Shown: positions 46,699 to 60,932, numbered from the stretch's first letter. The stretch: 64,000 bases of DNA from Ambrosia x helenae (GCA_030844895.1 CM061231.1:34295149-34359148); one strand, 5' to 3'. Program-made: numbers and translations. The notes: generated by a model not told the origin, from the sequence alone.

Positions 46699-47959
46699 GT
46701 GACATTCATGGACAATACAGTGACCTCTTAAGACTGTTTGAATACGGCGGGTTTCCTCCACAAGCCAACTATCTCTTTCTGGGTGATTATGTGGACCGAG
46801 GCAAACAAAGTCTAGAAACAATATGTCTTCTTCTTGCTTACAAAATTAGGTACCCGGAAAACTTTTTTCTTCTAAGAGGAAACCACGAATGTGCCTCCAT
46901 AAATAGAATCTATGGATTTTACGATGAATGCAAACGACGATTCAATGTGAAGCTATGGAAAGCTTTTACTGACTGCTTTAACTGTCTACCCGTTGCGGCT
47001 CTTATTGATGACAAGATATTGTGCATGCACGGGGGATTGTCTCCGGATCTTTCGGATTTGGATCAAATTAGAAATTTGCCACGGCCCACTGCGATTCCTG
47101 ATACGGGTTTGCTTTGTGATTTATTGTGGTCTGATCCTTGCAAAGAAGTTAAAGGATGGGGGATGAATGATAGAGGGGTTTCTTATACTTTTGGGCCTGA
47201 TAAAGTTTCCGAGTTTTTAACATGCCATGATCTTGATCTTGTTTGTCGGGCCCACCAGGTTATAACCGATCTTTTTATTTTATTTTTTCTCAATGTCTAG
47301 AGGTGGAAAACGGGGCAGGTCTGGTGAGTTGAGTAACGGGTCATGATGAGCAATATAACAAACCATGATCCTGATCTTGTTTGTCAGGCTCACTAGGAGA
47401 TAACCAATCTTTTTTATTTTGAAATATCCCTTTGGCTAGAGGTGGAAAAAATAGGCGGTTTTAGTGTCCTTATAAAGCATCTTGTTTTGTTTGTCGGGCT
47501 AACCAATCTTTTCCATTTTTATTTAGAAGAATCACATGGTCATGGATAGTTCCTGTGGTATTTTTTGTTATGACTGTTTGTTGAAAAGTAACACTTTTTG
47601 GTCCTTGACACTAACTACCGTTAGTTTTTTTTGACATACCACAAGGACTATCCGTGTAATTCTTTTAGTTTTATTCCCTTTGCCTAAAGGTGGAAAATGG
47701 CGGATCTGGTGAGTTGGGTAATGGGTCAAGACGAGCGGTATTTGGTATCTTATATTTTGTTATGCTGCAGGTCGTGGAGGATGGTTACGAGTTCTTTGCA
47801 GACAGACAGCTCGTTACCATATTTTCTGCGCCAAATTACTGTGGTGAATTTGATAATGCAGGTGCAATGATGAGCGTTGATGAAAATTTGATGTGTTCAT
47901 TTCAAATCCTTAAACCAGCTGAGAAGAAAAATAAGTTGTTGATGTCTACAAAGATGTAA
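46699..47959 (+). pseudogene. PP1 copy 2, exons 2-3 only
   Basis: Exons 46699-47258 and 47771-47959 are identical to those of the complete gene, with intact splice sites, but there is no exon 1, start codon or PP1 promoter in front. Upstream intron sequence begins at the duplication junction (46376). The missing part covers residues 1-59. All metal-ligand motifs are present. A chance in-frame ATG (46626) precedes exon 2, but translation from it would run through the intron 1 acceptor. It is most likely a truncated pseudogene, unless exon 1 is spliced over 16 kb onto these exons. Confidence 0.85.
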
Positions 47960-49121
47960 CTGTGAGCAGACGGTTCATGGACCAAGACAATGATTAGAAT
48001 TTATGTTTTTACCAAAATTTGTGTATATTTAGGTTTAGTAGTTTGAATGACGGAGACAATGTGAACGCTTTGATTGGGTGGTGTTGGTTTGGAAAGGGCA
48101 ATTTAGCTAATGATGTGTCCATGTCTAGGTGCAATATTGTAATGTTTGGTGTTTGGGAATACACGAGGAAAGGAAAAGAAAAGGCATAGGGAATGCAGGG
48201 TACGCCTTGAGGGGACAAGACTCTCAGGGGCGGAAATACGCTGGTTGATACACAAGTAAAGACACCCACCACACACGACCATGCGTGGGAAGAGATTCCC
48301 AGAATCCTATAATGTGATTCAAGCTGCAAAACCGAATGTGTTAATGTTTTGTAAAGTAGGTGGTTGACCAGATAGATGTATGTCATGAGCCGATCCATAA
48401 CATGCAAAACACAGTATTTCACACAAGCACATCCTGTTGATGTTTTGTCGCATGTATCTTTAAGAATCACAACATTCTTAGCAAACTACAAATATGATGA
48501 AGTGATTCTTGATCTAGTTGTTAGTGATGATGCAAGTCGATTTTCAAACATATATGGACTAGCCAGCCTCTTATTCAACGTCCCACATATGGCGCGTAAT
48601 GCTACAACTATGGTCCAGAGTGCCAATCTAGACGAATTAATGTTTCGTCTTGTATCAATATGATGAACATAGAAACCTGTTAAAGGAGGACCTAAATCTG
48701 CATAAAGTTGTCGGTTTTTTTTTTTTGACGGTTGCGTGACGCTCTTCTTAATCATCACACCCTGTTTTTTTTTTTTTTTTTCAGTAAGTTGAAAACCTTT
48801 ATATTGTTCCATGATGATCTGCTTCTTGTTCACCACTGTCACCATAGGATCCTATACAATCTCCAATTTCTAAAAGCTTTACAAAAGTTGATACACAATT
48901 TTGAAAATAAATGATTTGTTTTGCAATTAGTTAAACTGAAAAATAAAATAGGGAATATATGTTACATTAGTTACAAAGATAACATCTATAGTTCTTTACT
49001 CCACCAGTTCATAATATATTTATATGGAACATAAATTAACTTTTACTGAACAAAAGTATAAAGGAAAAATTAACTTACAATTTAGTTTTATATATCAACG
49101 ATATGGGCACAAATCAAAATT

Positions 49122-49195
49122 GTCTGGGTGGTGTAGTCGGTTATCACGCTAGTCTCACACACTAGAGGTCCCCGGTTCGAACCCGGGCTCAGACA
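49122..49195 (+). tRNA. trnV-CAC: tRNA-Val (CAC), copy 2
   Basis: Identical to 35322-35395, with the same flanks and T-run terminator (49203-49209), so it should be equally transcribed if the duplication is real. Confidence 0.95.
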
Positions 49196-49963
49196 AGAAC
49201 TCTTTTTTTCCAACGTCTTTTAGGTGTTTAAGACGAGTTAAACGGGAAAAACTTACCATTGTTTGAGTATCCTGAAGTTACTAGCCTTTGCACTACACAT
49301 GATATTAGATATCTAGGAGATGGTATACGACATATAAAGTATAGATAATAATATTAATGAGGTTATGAGCCTCAATGAATTGAAAGAATTACTTAGCTAT
49401 TGCTATGCTAATAAACACTTTAATAAACACTTTGAGCCTTAAGTTTAGCCTCAATGTTTTAAAAACCAGTTTATGTAAATCGTATGTGTATGTTACCTAA
49501 ACTGAAGCACCTTGTGATGATGGGGTTTAAAAATCAATATATCGTTTGCGCCAAGTAGTGCAAAGGTTTATAGGAGTGAATCACTTAACATTACGTATTT
49601 TTTGTAACTTTCGCAACGTTCATATTAAATATGAACTTTTGAGTGTCACAGATTCAGTCAACAACAGCCTTGGCACTTGGCAGGCCGATCAACATCACAA
49701 CCGCTAGAAAAACATGCTAATCTGGCCTGACATGTCGTGAAAACATCACGCACGACACCAAGTAGTCAATTAAGACACAAGACCGGTTCATTAAAACTGT
49801 TAAAAAGAGTAACACAATTATTGTATAGAGACAGAACATATAATATTATTGAATAAATACTTTTTTCAAATGATCAAAACATTGATAGATATTGTCAATA
49901 ATAATAATTATAATATTAATGGTTTTTCCTCCATAATTCCAAATCAAAATTGCTTCATCAGCC

Positions 49964-50135
49964 TTATGCCACTATAAACTTCTTAAGATTCTTAAGCCAG
50001 ATTGTATATTCTTTATGCTCTTTGTTCACCATGTATTCATGCAGAAACTTTGTTGCATCAGCTTTTATTCCCCTTGTCTCCAAATACTTGTGGAATTCCT
50101 TCTGCATATTCTCATCCAGTTCACTACAAATACAT

Positions 50136-50173
<38 letters not shown>

Positions 50174-51900
50174 TATCATTGTGTCGATTCGTGTATAATT
50201 AAGGAAAATTGACATAACATTTTGACACAAAAAAGATGATAGTTTATACTCACTCAAATTTAGGTCCTTCATAAGGATACTGATCTTCAGTCAGTTCTGG
50301 ATCTTTAACCGTCAAGCTATCGATGACAATCTCTTTGGTATAAGCAGTGATACCAAACTCCAAAGAGGGTGCACCAGTCTTGGAAACTTTTACAACCATT
50401 GGGAGACTTGATTGACTGTCTTTATCATCATCAGAATCACTATCACTATCATCCACACCTGTAATAAGGCCAGATGGTTCGACATCTATCTCGATTGTTT
50501 CACCTTGGTATTCTCTAGTTAGAGACACTGTTTGCTGCCCAGGATTATCATTTACTTGAAAAGGGAAGCCCTCAGGAGCACCTTCATCCTGACCAAAACA
50601 TGTCAATTTATCAAACAATATTTCCTTGATGATAAATAGATGATCTAGAGGCTTGTGTCCACGCATTGGATGTAAATTAACACTTTAAAATTGTAAAACT
50701 ATTTAAAAAGCTTATTTTTTTACAAAATTTATTATAGAATATGTCAATTTAATTTTGATATTTTAAATGTTGAAACAAAAAATAACCAAATAGTTTAAGT
50801 TATTAAACGAACACATTTAAAAAAAAAATAACTAAATAAATTGGTTAAACGGTCAAACCCACAAACCCACCGAATTTCAACCCGATACACCCAGATATGA
50901 CCTGGGTCGACACGAACAAGACCATTCAACCAGAAAATAAATTTTAGTGAAATCCTATTTTCAAAAAAAAAAAAAATAAAAAAAAATCAAGCGATTATGT
51001 TTGAAGATACTAATTTATTTCCATACTTCAGAAATTTTACATTGTCGGTCCAAATAGTTATAAGATAATAAATACACACGTTTTGAAACTATATAAAGAA
51101 AAAGAAAACGGTTAAACCGGTCAGCCCGAAATAACTGACCAGAAACCATTTATGCTCATAAATAATTTAAAAAGTTTTTTAATTATATTCAAAAACATTT
51201 TAATATCTATGACCATATAAAGTTTATAAAAATTTGATAACTTATAAGCAGCATCTATGACCAAAAGTGGTGGATATTATTTCGGACGTTAAGGCGTTGG
51301 GTTTTTTATGGTTCATGAATAGGGCGAAATGAGGATCGGTGGATTGGGATAAATGGTATAAATTTGACTAAGTTATTTGTTGTGTTTTTCGGGTTGTATT
51401 AATCCATCTTGGAATATTAGCCCGTTTGGTGTTTTTTTAATGAAAGTCGATTCTTAAAAAAAAAAAAAAAAATCTAATACGAACCAACTAGTTTTTTTTT
51501 TTTTTTTTTTTTTTAGACTTGATTGTTGATTATATTAGAAAAGCAACAATATTTCTAAACAAAATTCAAAAACAATCAGTTTCAACAAACATAAACAAAA
51601 ACAAAAACAAAAACAAACCGCTTCTAAGCTTTCTTCGGAGCAACTAATCTCAGCCTCAATAACTCTGAGAAGCGACTCATCAGAACTCGGACGAGCGAGT
51701 GCAGGAGAAGCTGAGTAAGAATACCGAGAATTATACGGAACCAAAAACGATTCATCAGAAATAATATTCTTCTTAGCATGATTAACAGCAAGGAACAACG
51801 AGCCACATTGGTGGCTAATGTTCCTCTGACCGGCCAATAACCGGGCAGCAATAGGCGTAACGGAGAAAGCTGACCGGCGAACTAAGGTACTCAAAGCCAT
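49964..51900 (-). CDS. MAM33: MAM33 / p32-type mitochondrial acidic protein, copy 2
   Basis: Exons 51900-51619, 50588-50254 and 50123-49964 encode the same 258-residue protein as 36164-38094. The only substitution I find between copies is in intron 1 (AACATAAAC versus AACAAAAAC), and intron 2 has a 4-bp longer AT run. The whole transcription unit and its upstream spacer are duplicated, so this copy should be expressed if present in the genome. Confidence 0.9.
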
Positions 51901-52494
51901 TGTTCAAGGGTTTTGGTTAGCAGATATTAGGGTTTTAGAAGGGTTTAATGAAGTTTATGGTTTTAGAAGAAGTGTATATATATATATGTTGTGGGGTAGG
52001 TCGGTTGTTTTTTAATATTATTATTATAGGGTTTGTTTGAAAAGATTGTTGCCCAAGTAATATTTATATAGGGTTTTAGGAGAGGCATAATGTCATATTC
52101 GTGTATCTCCCATAAATGGCATATTCGTGTATCTCCCATAAATGCATGATTATAATGTCGCAAAATAAGCTATTAGTAAAGGGAGAGGCTAATGTAAAAA
52201 ACATGTTAGCGTACATAATGTAACAAGTAATGCGGATCATTGGATTAGGCGGAGTATGAGGGGCACGATGGTAATAAACCATGCGTCATTAAATTCTACG
52301 AAAGTTTTGTCAAAGAGTAAATTAGGAATTGTGAATAAAACTGGATTCAAAAAATAATAAAATCAAACAAAGGGCGGCATTCCAAATTACAATTACGTAA
52401 AAATCGTTACAAATCAAAACACACTAAAAATTAGGGTTAATCGAGAGACGACCAAGTCACAACACAAAACCAGAAAAGAAGGTCGACAAAGAAG

Positions 52495-55062
52495 ATGAAG
52501 AAAGGTAACGTAATTTTTTTACAATTATATTAGGTATTATCGAAAAATTCTGTAATTAACTAAATAATACTGATTGATTATGACGAACAGTTGAAAGAGA
52601 ATCAAATGAACGAGCATACAAAAAACTGAATGACAAAATGACGACAAATGTTAATGAAGGTATGTTGTATATCAATTTTTTTAAATGTAGTTATAGATCT
52701 GCATGAACTAAAGCTGGATGGCTTGGAGATAAAGACCATTATAATGGGCCGATTGCATTATTGAATGTGAGTACAAATTTCAAACTATTTTAAAATATAA
52801 CGCAAATGTTATTTGTTTTTAGACACAAGTTGTTTTAAAAATGTTAACTATATTTTTAAAACTACTAGATATTGTATCTGCACGATTACAATAAAAGATA
52901 TCATGGAGGACTAGGGATCAAAATACCGGCAATCTCTTACATCACAAACAACTCATTAGACGATATGCAATCGTACATGCGTAACAATGTTCCATTGAGT
53001 CAGCGTAGAAAAAAAGGCAGTGGTGATGATAATAAAAGAAAAAAAATCATTACCAACACATGTAGCTATGAAAGCGCAGATGACGTTTTTAGAGCTATAA
53101 TGTATATGCCTTCACAGCTTCTGACAGATGATAATGAAGCTAAAGTCGTATGTGAATTGGCAAAAGAGCAACCTGTAATAGAACAAATGAATGATTATGA
53201 TGTGTTTATTGAAGAATATTTAAATAAAGTAGATGAATAAATAGAAAAGGCAAAGGGGAAACACATTGAAGTTGAAGACATAACAGTAGATAATGAGTTG
53301 AATAAAGAAACAACTGTTGTGAATGACGGGGAAGAGTGCAACTTACAAACAGTTCATAATCAAAAGGGTAATGAAATTGAAATAATGAAGGAAGAAGATA
53401 TTGATAATCTGGAAAGCTACACTGATGAAGACTACATGTTACCCGAGGTGTGCACACCATTGACTAAAAAAAGTGTTGATATTGAAGAAAAATTTGAAAG
53501 TGATGAACAGTATAACATGTGTTGGGAAGATGTCGATGAGCTAGATATTGAAGAAAACATTGAAAGTAATGAACAGTTTAACATCTATTGGGAAGATGTC
53601 GATGAGGTAGATAATTTGGGAACACAAACGCAAGAAATGCTTGAATACTACGTAACTCAATATCCGGTGACCATTGTTGAATACGACAAAGAAGAGTATG
53701 AAAAAGGCAGAAAGCAAAAAAGGTAATATTTACATATGAAGATGTTATTTTTTATAAATAAACGCAAGTTTATTTTTATAAAACGCAAGTTGTTAGTTAT
53801 ATAAAACGCAAATACTTTTATTTAAACGCAAACTGTATTTTTTTTAAATATTATTTTATTAAATTCTATTAATTAGGTATGGGTGGATGAAATGGATAAC
53901 AAGATGAGATCGTACAAGGAAATTGAGGAAGATATGGATGAAATGGTATAAGAAATAAAAACAAAGTACCTTTGGTGTACTGAGTTGATGGAAAGATGTG
54001 AAAAGTGGGAATCATTTAAAAGTAAAAAAGTACGTGTAGGAGAAGCAATTAATGATGACAAGACTGGGGAGTATGATGACATAAAGGAGATTGTTGTTCG
54101 TTTAAACAAAGGGAGAGAAAATGAACAAGGTTTAAGAATTGAAGAGGTATATGAGGATGTGGTTACTACAAACAATATACCTGTAAATGCTAATGAAGCA
54201 ATTGTAGAACCAATGACTGATACTGATGAAATAACTGACTCAGCAATAAATCAACTACATACAGTCGATCATTGTCTTTATGCTATGAAAAAAATCAAGC
54301 AAGAAAAATATGGCATGCCTGAAAGACATGATCACAATTCTCCAGCAATGAAAACACCATTTGTTGAGAGAGACTGAAAGAGTTACGGACCATGAACTCA
54401 AAATATACCAGTACATTATGACTCCAATACCAGAGAAGTAGTAAGCAACTGTCTTTGTATATTTACTTATGCAAATATTACCAAAAAAAAAAAGTAAAAA
54501 AACAAAAACAAAATGATAACATTGTTTGAAAATGTGTGCAGCAAAATATTATTTTGTTCAGAATTGGGAACATATACTCCAAAAATAATGTTTGAAAGTA
54601 TGTATCTTGGTATATGGTTAAACACACATGTCATTGACGCGTGGACTGAAGTCCTGAACATCGAAGAAAAAAAGAAAAACAAAGGTTCGTTGAAGAGATT
54701 GTTTTGCCCAACAAACATGATGGTAAGTTGTATTAAAAAAATATAAATTAAGCAAATAATTAATGTATCTTACATATGTTCCACATAAAACTGCAGCCAG
54801 ATGAATATTATACAAAGGAAGAGAGTTGGGAAAAAGAAAGGCATTCAGTCTTCACAAGCAATATGTTAGATCTAATGAGGAAATTAAAACTGCAAAGCCT
54901 ACAAGGATTTGACATAATCATGATGCCAATGCTTATAGACCTGTATTACTACGTGGTGGGCTTCAACATCCGGAATGCCATTGTAGAGCTACTGGACAAC
55001 TCAAACGATGAAACAGATTTTGATGAATGATACAAAGGAGTGCCACAAGTGCTGGTAACAAA
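52495..55062 (+). pseudogene. Ulp1-type protease-like gene, degenerate, copy 2
   Basis: The same exon pieces and the same stops as 38689-41256, so the gene was already broken before the tandem duplication. Differences are one extra A near 52840 and one fewer A near 54500. Confidence 0.6.
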
Positions 55063-57062
55063 AAAATTAAACAATGATATATTAATGTACGCAGATGATT
55101 CCATTAATTTGGATGATGGATCAAAACTTCCACAAAATGTATTGACGGCTGACTGTGACGGTCCTAACTCTAATGTATCTGTACTCAAAGAGACAGTCAC
55201 AGAAGAACAGGTTAAAGACCACTTACACCCCAATTCCCCAAAAGTGGCATCCCCAGTTCACACTGAGGATCAACCAAAAACACACCCTCCACAATCACAA
55301 AAGCCTACCCAATTCTCTGGGTCATCAAGCATAGACCTGAACCAACTATGCAGCCCAGATGGTCCCCTATACCAGATGGTACATCAACTTATCTCTAGTC
55401 ATCTCAAAGACTTTGTAACTGCTATGGAGTTAAAGAACAACACTCAAATTGTGATGATTAACAATGCTATTGACCATAAGCTTGGTGAATTTTCAAGAAA
55501 GATGGAAGACAACAGAAGACAATTAGCCTATCTATCCGGTGTAACACCTCCACCTCCATGGTTTCCAGAAGTGGATGAAGCTAAAAAAGGGGAGATGTCA
55601 AAGGAACCTGAAACAGTGTCTTTTGAAGCCTCAAAAGGAGCTAGAGAAGCACATAATCTCAAAGAGTCTCAAAAATTAACAAGCATGACCAGACAAGAAA
55701 AAGCTCTAAAAGAAAGAGAAGACTGTTATCAAAAGAATGAAAGAGACCTTAGGGAAAAGGCTAAAAAGGCCTCCCAAGAGCTAATTGAACCTGCTGCTGA
55801 AGTCTATACAAAAAGTACTGAAGACAATCCTTCAGTAGTTGATACTGCTCAGATCAACACTTTAGTAGTTGACATTTCCTGCACTGAACCAAAACAGCCT
55901 TCTAAAGCAACAGAAACAAACCAATCTGATATTCCAAAGTCTGTTCCCATTTCTTCTGTACCGGTTGAAGAAAAAGAACTGACAGAAGAAGAAAGAATAA
56001 AAGCTGAAGCAAAGGCAAAGAAAGATGAGATTTGGAAAAGCATAAAAGCAAGGGATGACTTAAGCCTAAATGAAAAATGCAAAATATATGAACAAAAATT
56101 GAAAGAGTTAGAAGAAGAAGAAAGACTTGTTGAGTAGACTGTCCTTGCTACTGAAGAAGATAAAAGACAACAGCTGATGACTTATATCAACAAAAACAGC
56201 AAGACAAAGAAATTCTCACTCAAGAGACTCTCAACTGAAGAACTAACAAGACAGGCAAAACTTACATCTGAAAGGCTTGCCAAAGACAAAGAAAGAAAGT
56301 TGAAAAGAGCCCAAACAATTCAAGAATTGGTAGAGAACAAATATGGTTCAAAGACTCAAATAAGTAGGTGGAAAGAAGATGTACTTTATGAGACCTACAA
56401 AAAGTTCAAGGCTGACAGACTTGCACATCCGGAGAAATACAAACCCATCCAGCCTGCTACTAAGAAGCAAGGGGAAACTACAACAACTACCTTCAAAATG
56501 GCTTTGCTTGAGAAGAACACCATTATTGAAGATGATTTTGTTGTTGAGGAAAAACCTCTGTTGACACAATATAGGGATCCTGCAACATTTGCCTATCAAC
56601 TACAACAGACCACCAAAGAACAAGAACATACCAAGGCTGTCACTGAACATCACATGTCCATTTCAAAAGGTGATTTACCTAATACTGTGCTAGTTGAAAA
56701 GAGGAGGAGATCCAATATGATCAATGCTGAAAAAGAAAAACCTCCAATAGCAGACCTATATTCAAACCTTCAAATAGTACCATAAAAAGCAGATTTCTTC
56801 AAATCCAAATCTCTAATTATCAAATGGTACTTCTCCCACAAGTCCAGTTTTGTGATTCTAACAAGACAAGACTTCTCAACAAAAGCCCTTCATGACTTGA
56901 CTGATTTGGAAAAAATTATCTACTCAAGATCTGATGACCATTCAGGATATGATACCAGAACAAGGACTGCTTTTAGAATCAGAGGTCAGAGAACTCAAAC
57001 ATCAAACAATTAAAGAAATTTGGAGAGTTCTTGACTTAAGGAAGAGAGGATCGTATAAATAA
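55063..57062 (+). pseudogene. Copia extra-ORF remnant, copy 2
   Basis: Matches 41257-43255, including the TAG (56135-56137) and TAA (56783-56785) stops. One additional A in GGAAAAAATTATC (near 56910) shifts the last segment out of frame relative to copy 1. Confidence 0.6.
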
Positions 57063-57103
57063 AGATAGACAAAGGTTTTGGCTTCATCAATCCAGGGGGA
57101 GAT

Positions 57104-57793
57104 TGTAGGGTCAAAAAGGATTGACAAGCCAGTCATAAACCTTAGTCTTATATCCTCTTACACATTTTGATAAACTGCTGAAGTAACAGATATGCAAAAG
57201 TTCTGAAGAAGTAAAAGCATCAGATGTTCTGAAGATAAACCAGACAAATATCTGAAGAACAAAACCACTGAAGTCATACCTCTGAAGATCTTTTATTGCA
57301 TCGGCACTTGTATTAAACCGACCTTAATCTCAGCAGTTTAATATTATATTAGTTTTGTTAAAGTCATTGTTCAAGTCTCAATAAACTACAGCCTGTTGTA
57401 GAAATATCTTTTAATTACTTTAAGCTTTTAATTTACTTAGTCTGTAGGTTATCTCATCTATAAATAGAGGGATTACTTCTCCTATTTATGTATGTAGTTC
57501 AATCACTCTAAAAATATAATAGACTTGAACACTTTCCTTCATATTTACTTTATTGTTAACCATTTTATATATAGTTGAGAATCATTCTGCATTTACTGTT
57601 ATATTCATTTACTAGTTGATTCTCATCTTTAAACTTCCTAGTTCATTGATTGAGGGGGAGTCATTACTCCTGGTATAAAGTGATGCTTTAACTTGAACAC
57701 TTTAATATTCCGCTGTGCAATTTACTTTGATATATTCATAACACATAAGTGTTCACAAGCAAGAACTGCTTAAGTAGAGCCACTGATCCAACA
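57104..57793 (+). mobile_element. 3' LTR of copia element, copy 2
   Basis: 690 bp, matching 43297-43986 base for base as far as I can read. Confidence 0.65.
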
Positions 57794-58034
57794 CATCAAT
57801 TTTATTGTTTTCATCATGTATAATCTCATGACTGATCTCGTTGTCTTGAGCACAAAAATTTTGATCTAAGGGACCAATTTCACTTCCCAACATACCATTG
57901 ACATTTTCATGCACAGCGGGTTCTTGAATCTTATATTAACATTTTCTCCACTGAATTTGGGACAATCAATCTTTGTCCATCAATTGTAATGTGAATTACG
58001 GTTCAGCCTATTAACAAATTGACTGATATGAACC

Positions 58035-58104
<70 letters not shown>

Positions 58105-58982
58105 CATCATCATCATCATCATTATGAATATTTTGTGTGTTAAGATTCATTCCATCATTTGTGTATGAATCATATTATTAGTGTTATCATTATGATTATT
58201 GTTATTATTTTGTAAAGAAGATTAATTGTTAAACAAAAATTGATTCTGAATTGTTTTCAATATCTCATTCATCTGAGCCTCCATCTGAACCTTGATTGCA
58301 GCCTAATTCTCAACAATCTTTTGCAAATTTTCAACATCCTTTAAAGTAAACGACTTCAATCATTCAGTTTCAGTTAAGTTTTGTCCAATAGCCGATTCTA
58401 ACCAGCTTAAAGTATGATCGTGTTCATGAATCTTATTATTCAATTTATCACCATAAACTTCGTTTTCACCCTTTCTTGAATCCTATTCTGAGCACTTCAA
58501 TTTCACATCCTTATTTGGCCCTCAACCTCCTTTATTTTTCTTTAAATCCTCATCATTAACTACTTCTCGAATTTCATTCCCAACATCAACTGTTATCACA
58601 TTTCTCTCATTGATCTCATCATTATTAATCTCCAAGTAGCATCATATGCGCAACTCATTTCATGAGTTCCCTCACGACTTACAACAACTCCTCTTTTACT
58701 TCATCAACATATCCAATTAAACTACCATTTATTTAGTGCCATAATAAATTTTCAACCACACCCTCCTTATCCTTACAAACTATATCACAAAAATCAATAT
58801 AGCCTTGATAATCTTTATAATCTTTTCTTATTTTCCTTTAAACACTTTCTTGAATCATCTATAACATACCCATGCATTTCATATACATTTTCTTTTATCT
58901 CTTTATCTAATTTACTAATATCACCATTCTTTTCATCTACCGACTCTTTATCATTTTCTGATTCTGTAACTAGGGATGGCAA
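57794..58982 (-). other. Degenerate remnant and microsatellite, copy 2
   Basis: Same content as 43987-45190; the (TTA)n run is at 58036-58122. Confidence 0.4.
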
Positions 58983-60167
58983 CGGGTCGGGTATGAGTCG
59001 GGTTTGGCTAATACCATACCCATACCGTTTATTGACGTGTGCGTATATACACATAATTTTACAATGAATAAACATACGTTTTGCTTTAATATTTATAAAA
59101 ATGGTTTAGACCTTAATATTAAAACACACATAATAGGGCAAGTGTACCCTGTCATATATGTAGTAATGAATAGATAATAACAAGATATCGATCCATGGAC
59201 GCGCGCGGAGCAATGGTACTAAAACTCTGTCCCCCGTTTACCAGTAGAAAATGATAGTTTGAGTTTGTTTATAACTAGATTAATTCTAAAACATAAAAAT
59301 AATATATGTAAGACTCCAAATAGAAAATATAACTATATAAGCTATAATATACCAATCCTAGCATGTCATCTATATATAATAAGTAATACAGGCGTGTGAT
59401 CAACATTCCCATTTTCCGACAGTTAGTGTCCCTTTCGAGCATCCTAACATAACAACTATACAGAAAGCTAACACGAATACACACGTTAACCACTTCAAGT
59501 CGTTTATTAGCGAGCAGCTGATATGATCTCATGCAGATCTTCTAAAGATAAGTTAGTCATTTGTTAAGAGTATTCTAACCTCACTAATTCAGGAAAGCGA
59601 TACCGAATACACAACACAGCCACCTAAACTAGCATAAAGTAGAGCATTTCACAACCTATTCCATTTTACCAACTTTGAACCCAGATCTACTAAGATCGTT
59701 ATTTTTACCAAAATAACTACCAAAGATCATTAACCGTGTCAAAGACTAGTAACGGCACCATTAAGCTTTTAAAACCCTTTTACGTGCCGGTAAGCATTTT
59801 TAACCGTTATTCGACTGACTTTAACCAAACCAATACCCGGTTACAGTTTCATGGCATAAACTATTCAACAAGTTAACTAGTCTACTACCGGATGATTAAA
59901 CGGACGGTTTTTCAACATTTATCCGCCTAACTCATTCGACAATCGCCAAAGTCATCCGAATACAACTATAAATCCAACAACAACGAAACAAGGTTGCGCT
60001 ATGATCATCAAGATCTAAACATGAAAAACGCCAAATTTATACAAAACATGATTACATACTAACGATTACTAAACAGGATTCATAAACGATAATGTACTAC
60101 ATAAACAACACAAACAAGCCAAAATAAACAGATTTGAATCAACAAAAAGCTTAATAGATCAAACCAT

Positions 60168-60564
60168 AAAACTTGAATGTGATGGATTGGATGATGATAG
60201 ATGATCCGGATGAGTTCCCGAGCTTGTTCCTCGCCTTTGCAGCAGCTTACAGGTCCAGAAAATCGCCCCAAATCGCCCAGATTTCACCCAACACTTAATC
60301 AATGTGTTATGCTCTGTTTTTATAGAAAGTCAGATTTTATGCACGGTCGTGCGCCTAAAGTGCAAGGCCGTGCACTTTATCTTGACGACATGACGTGCAA
60401 GTGGGCAAGTGGCTGGGTCGTTTATGGAAATATCTGGATATTCCGCACGGCCATGCACCTAGGGTGCACAGGCGTGCGGGTCTGGTGGTAGCCGGTGCTA
60501 GGAGTGCACTGCCTGGTGCACTGGCAGTGCACCCGAGAAGTTGAGTCGCACCGGCACCCGCACG
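60168..60564. other. Unique flank right of the tandem duplication
   Basis: Begins with the microhomology AAAACT. Contains repeated GTGCA/CACGGC words (GCACGGTCGTGCGCC, CCGTGCAC, CCGCACGGCC) typical of repetitive plant DNA. No gene is supported; the overlapping frames on both strands lack motifs. Confidence 0.4.
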
Positions 60565-60680
60565 TGTAACATCGCGTATATTTTTAGTAAAATCCCCATT
60601 TTACCTATATTAAACTCCTTTTATACAAAAATAACCATCCCTAAATTTCATGTATTTCAAAACATTTTAACATTAATAAA

Positions 60681-60711
<31 letters not shown>

Positions 60712-60932
60712 CAAATAATTAAATTAGATTTTTTTATTACATACCCACTTATGTTAAAAAAAATAATAATAAAACAAATCAAAACAAGCTTGTCTCCTCA
60801 CATTTGTTTCGGAGCCTAGACATCAGGAACCCAAACCAGTTGGCCCACTTAACCAGCCCAAATGCCCAGCCCAAGAACAAAAACCCGGCCCATCTCCACC
60901 TCTCCTCCTCTCTATATATAAAAAAAATGAAT

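Larger units (their letters stand above)
46376..60167 (+). repeat. 13.8 kb tandem duplication, copy 2
   Basis: 13,792 bp, head to tail with copy 1. Net 9 bp shorter: +4 in an AT run (near 50140), -15 in the TTA run, and single-base or two-base changes in homopolymers. The left junction joins the far end of the unit to PP1 intron 1 sequence. Confidence 0.95.

Noticed and set aside
46626..47300. 224-codon frame with PP1 motifs as an intact short phosphatase
   Set aside because: Its first 24 codons are intron 1 sequence and its last ones intron 2 sequence; the true exon is 46699-47258.
60080..60491. Overlapping frames on both strands right of the tandem duplication
   Set aside because: No domain, mutually antisense, and composed of repetitive GTGCA/CACGGC words.
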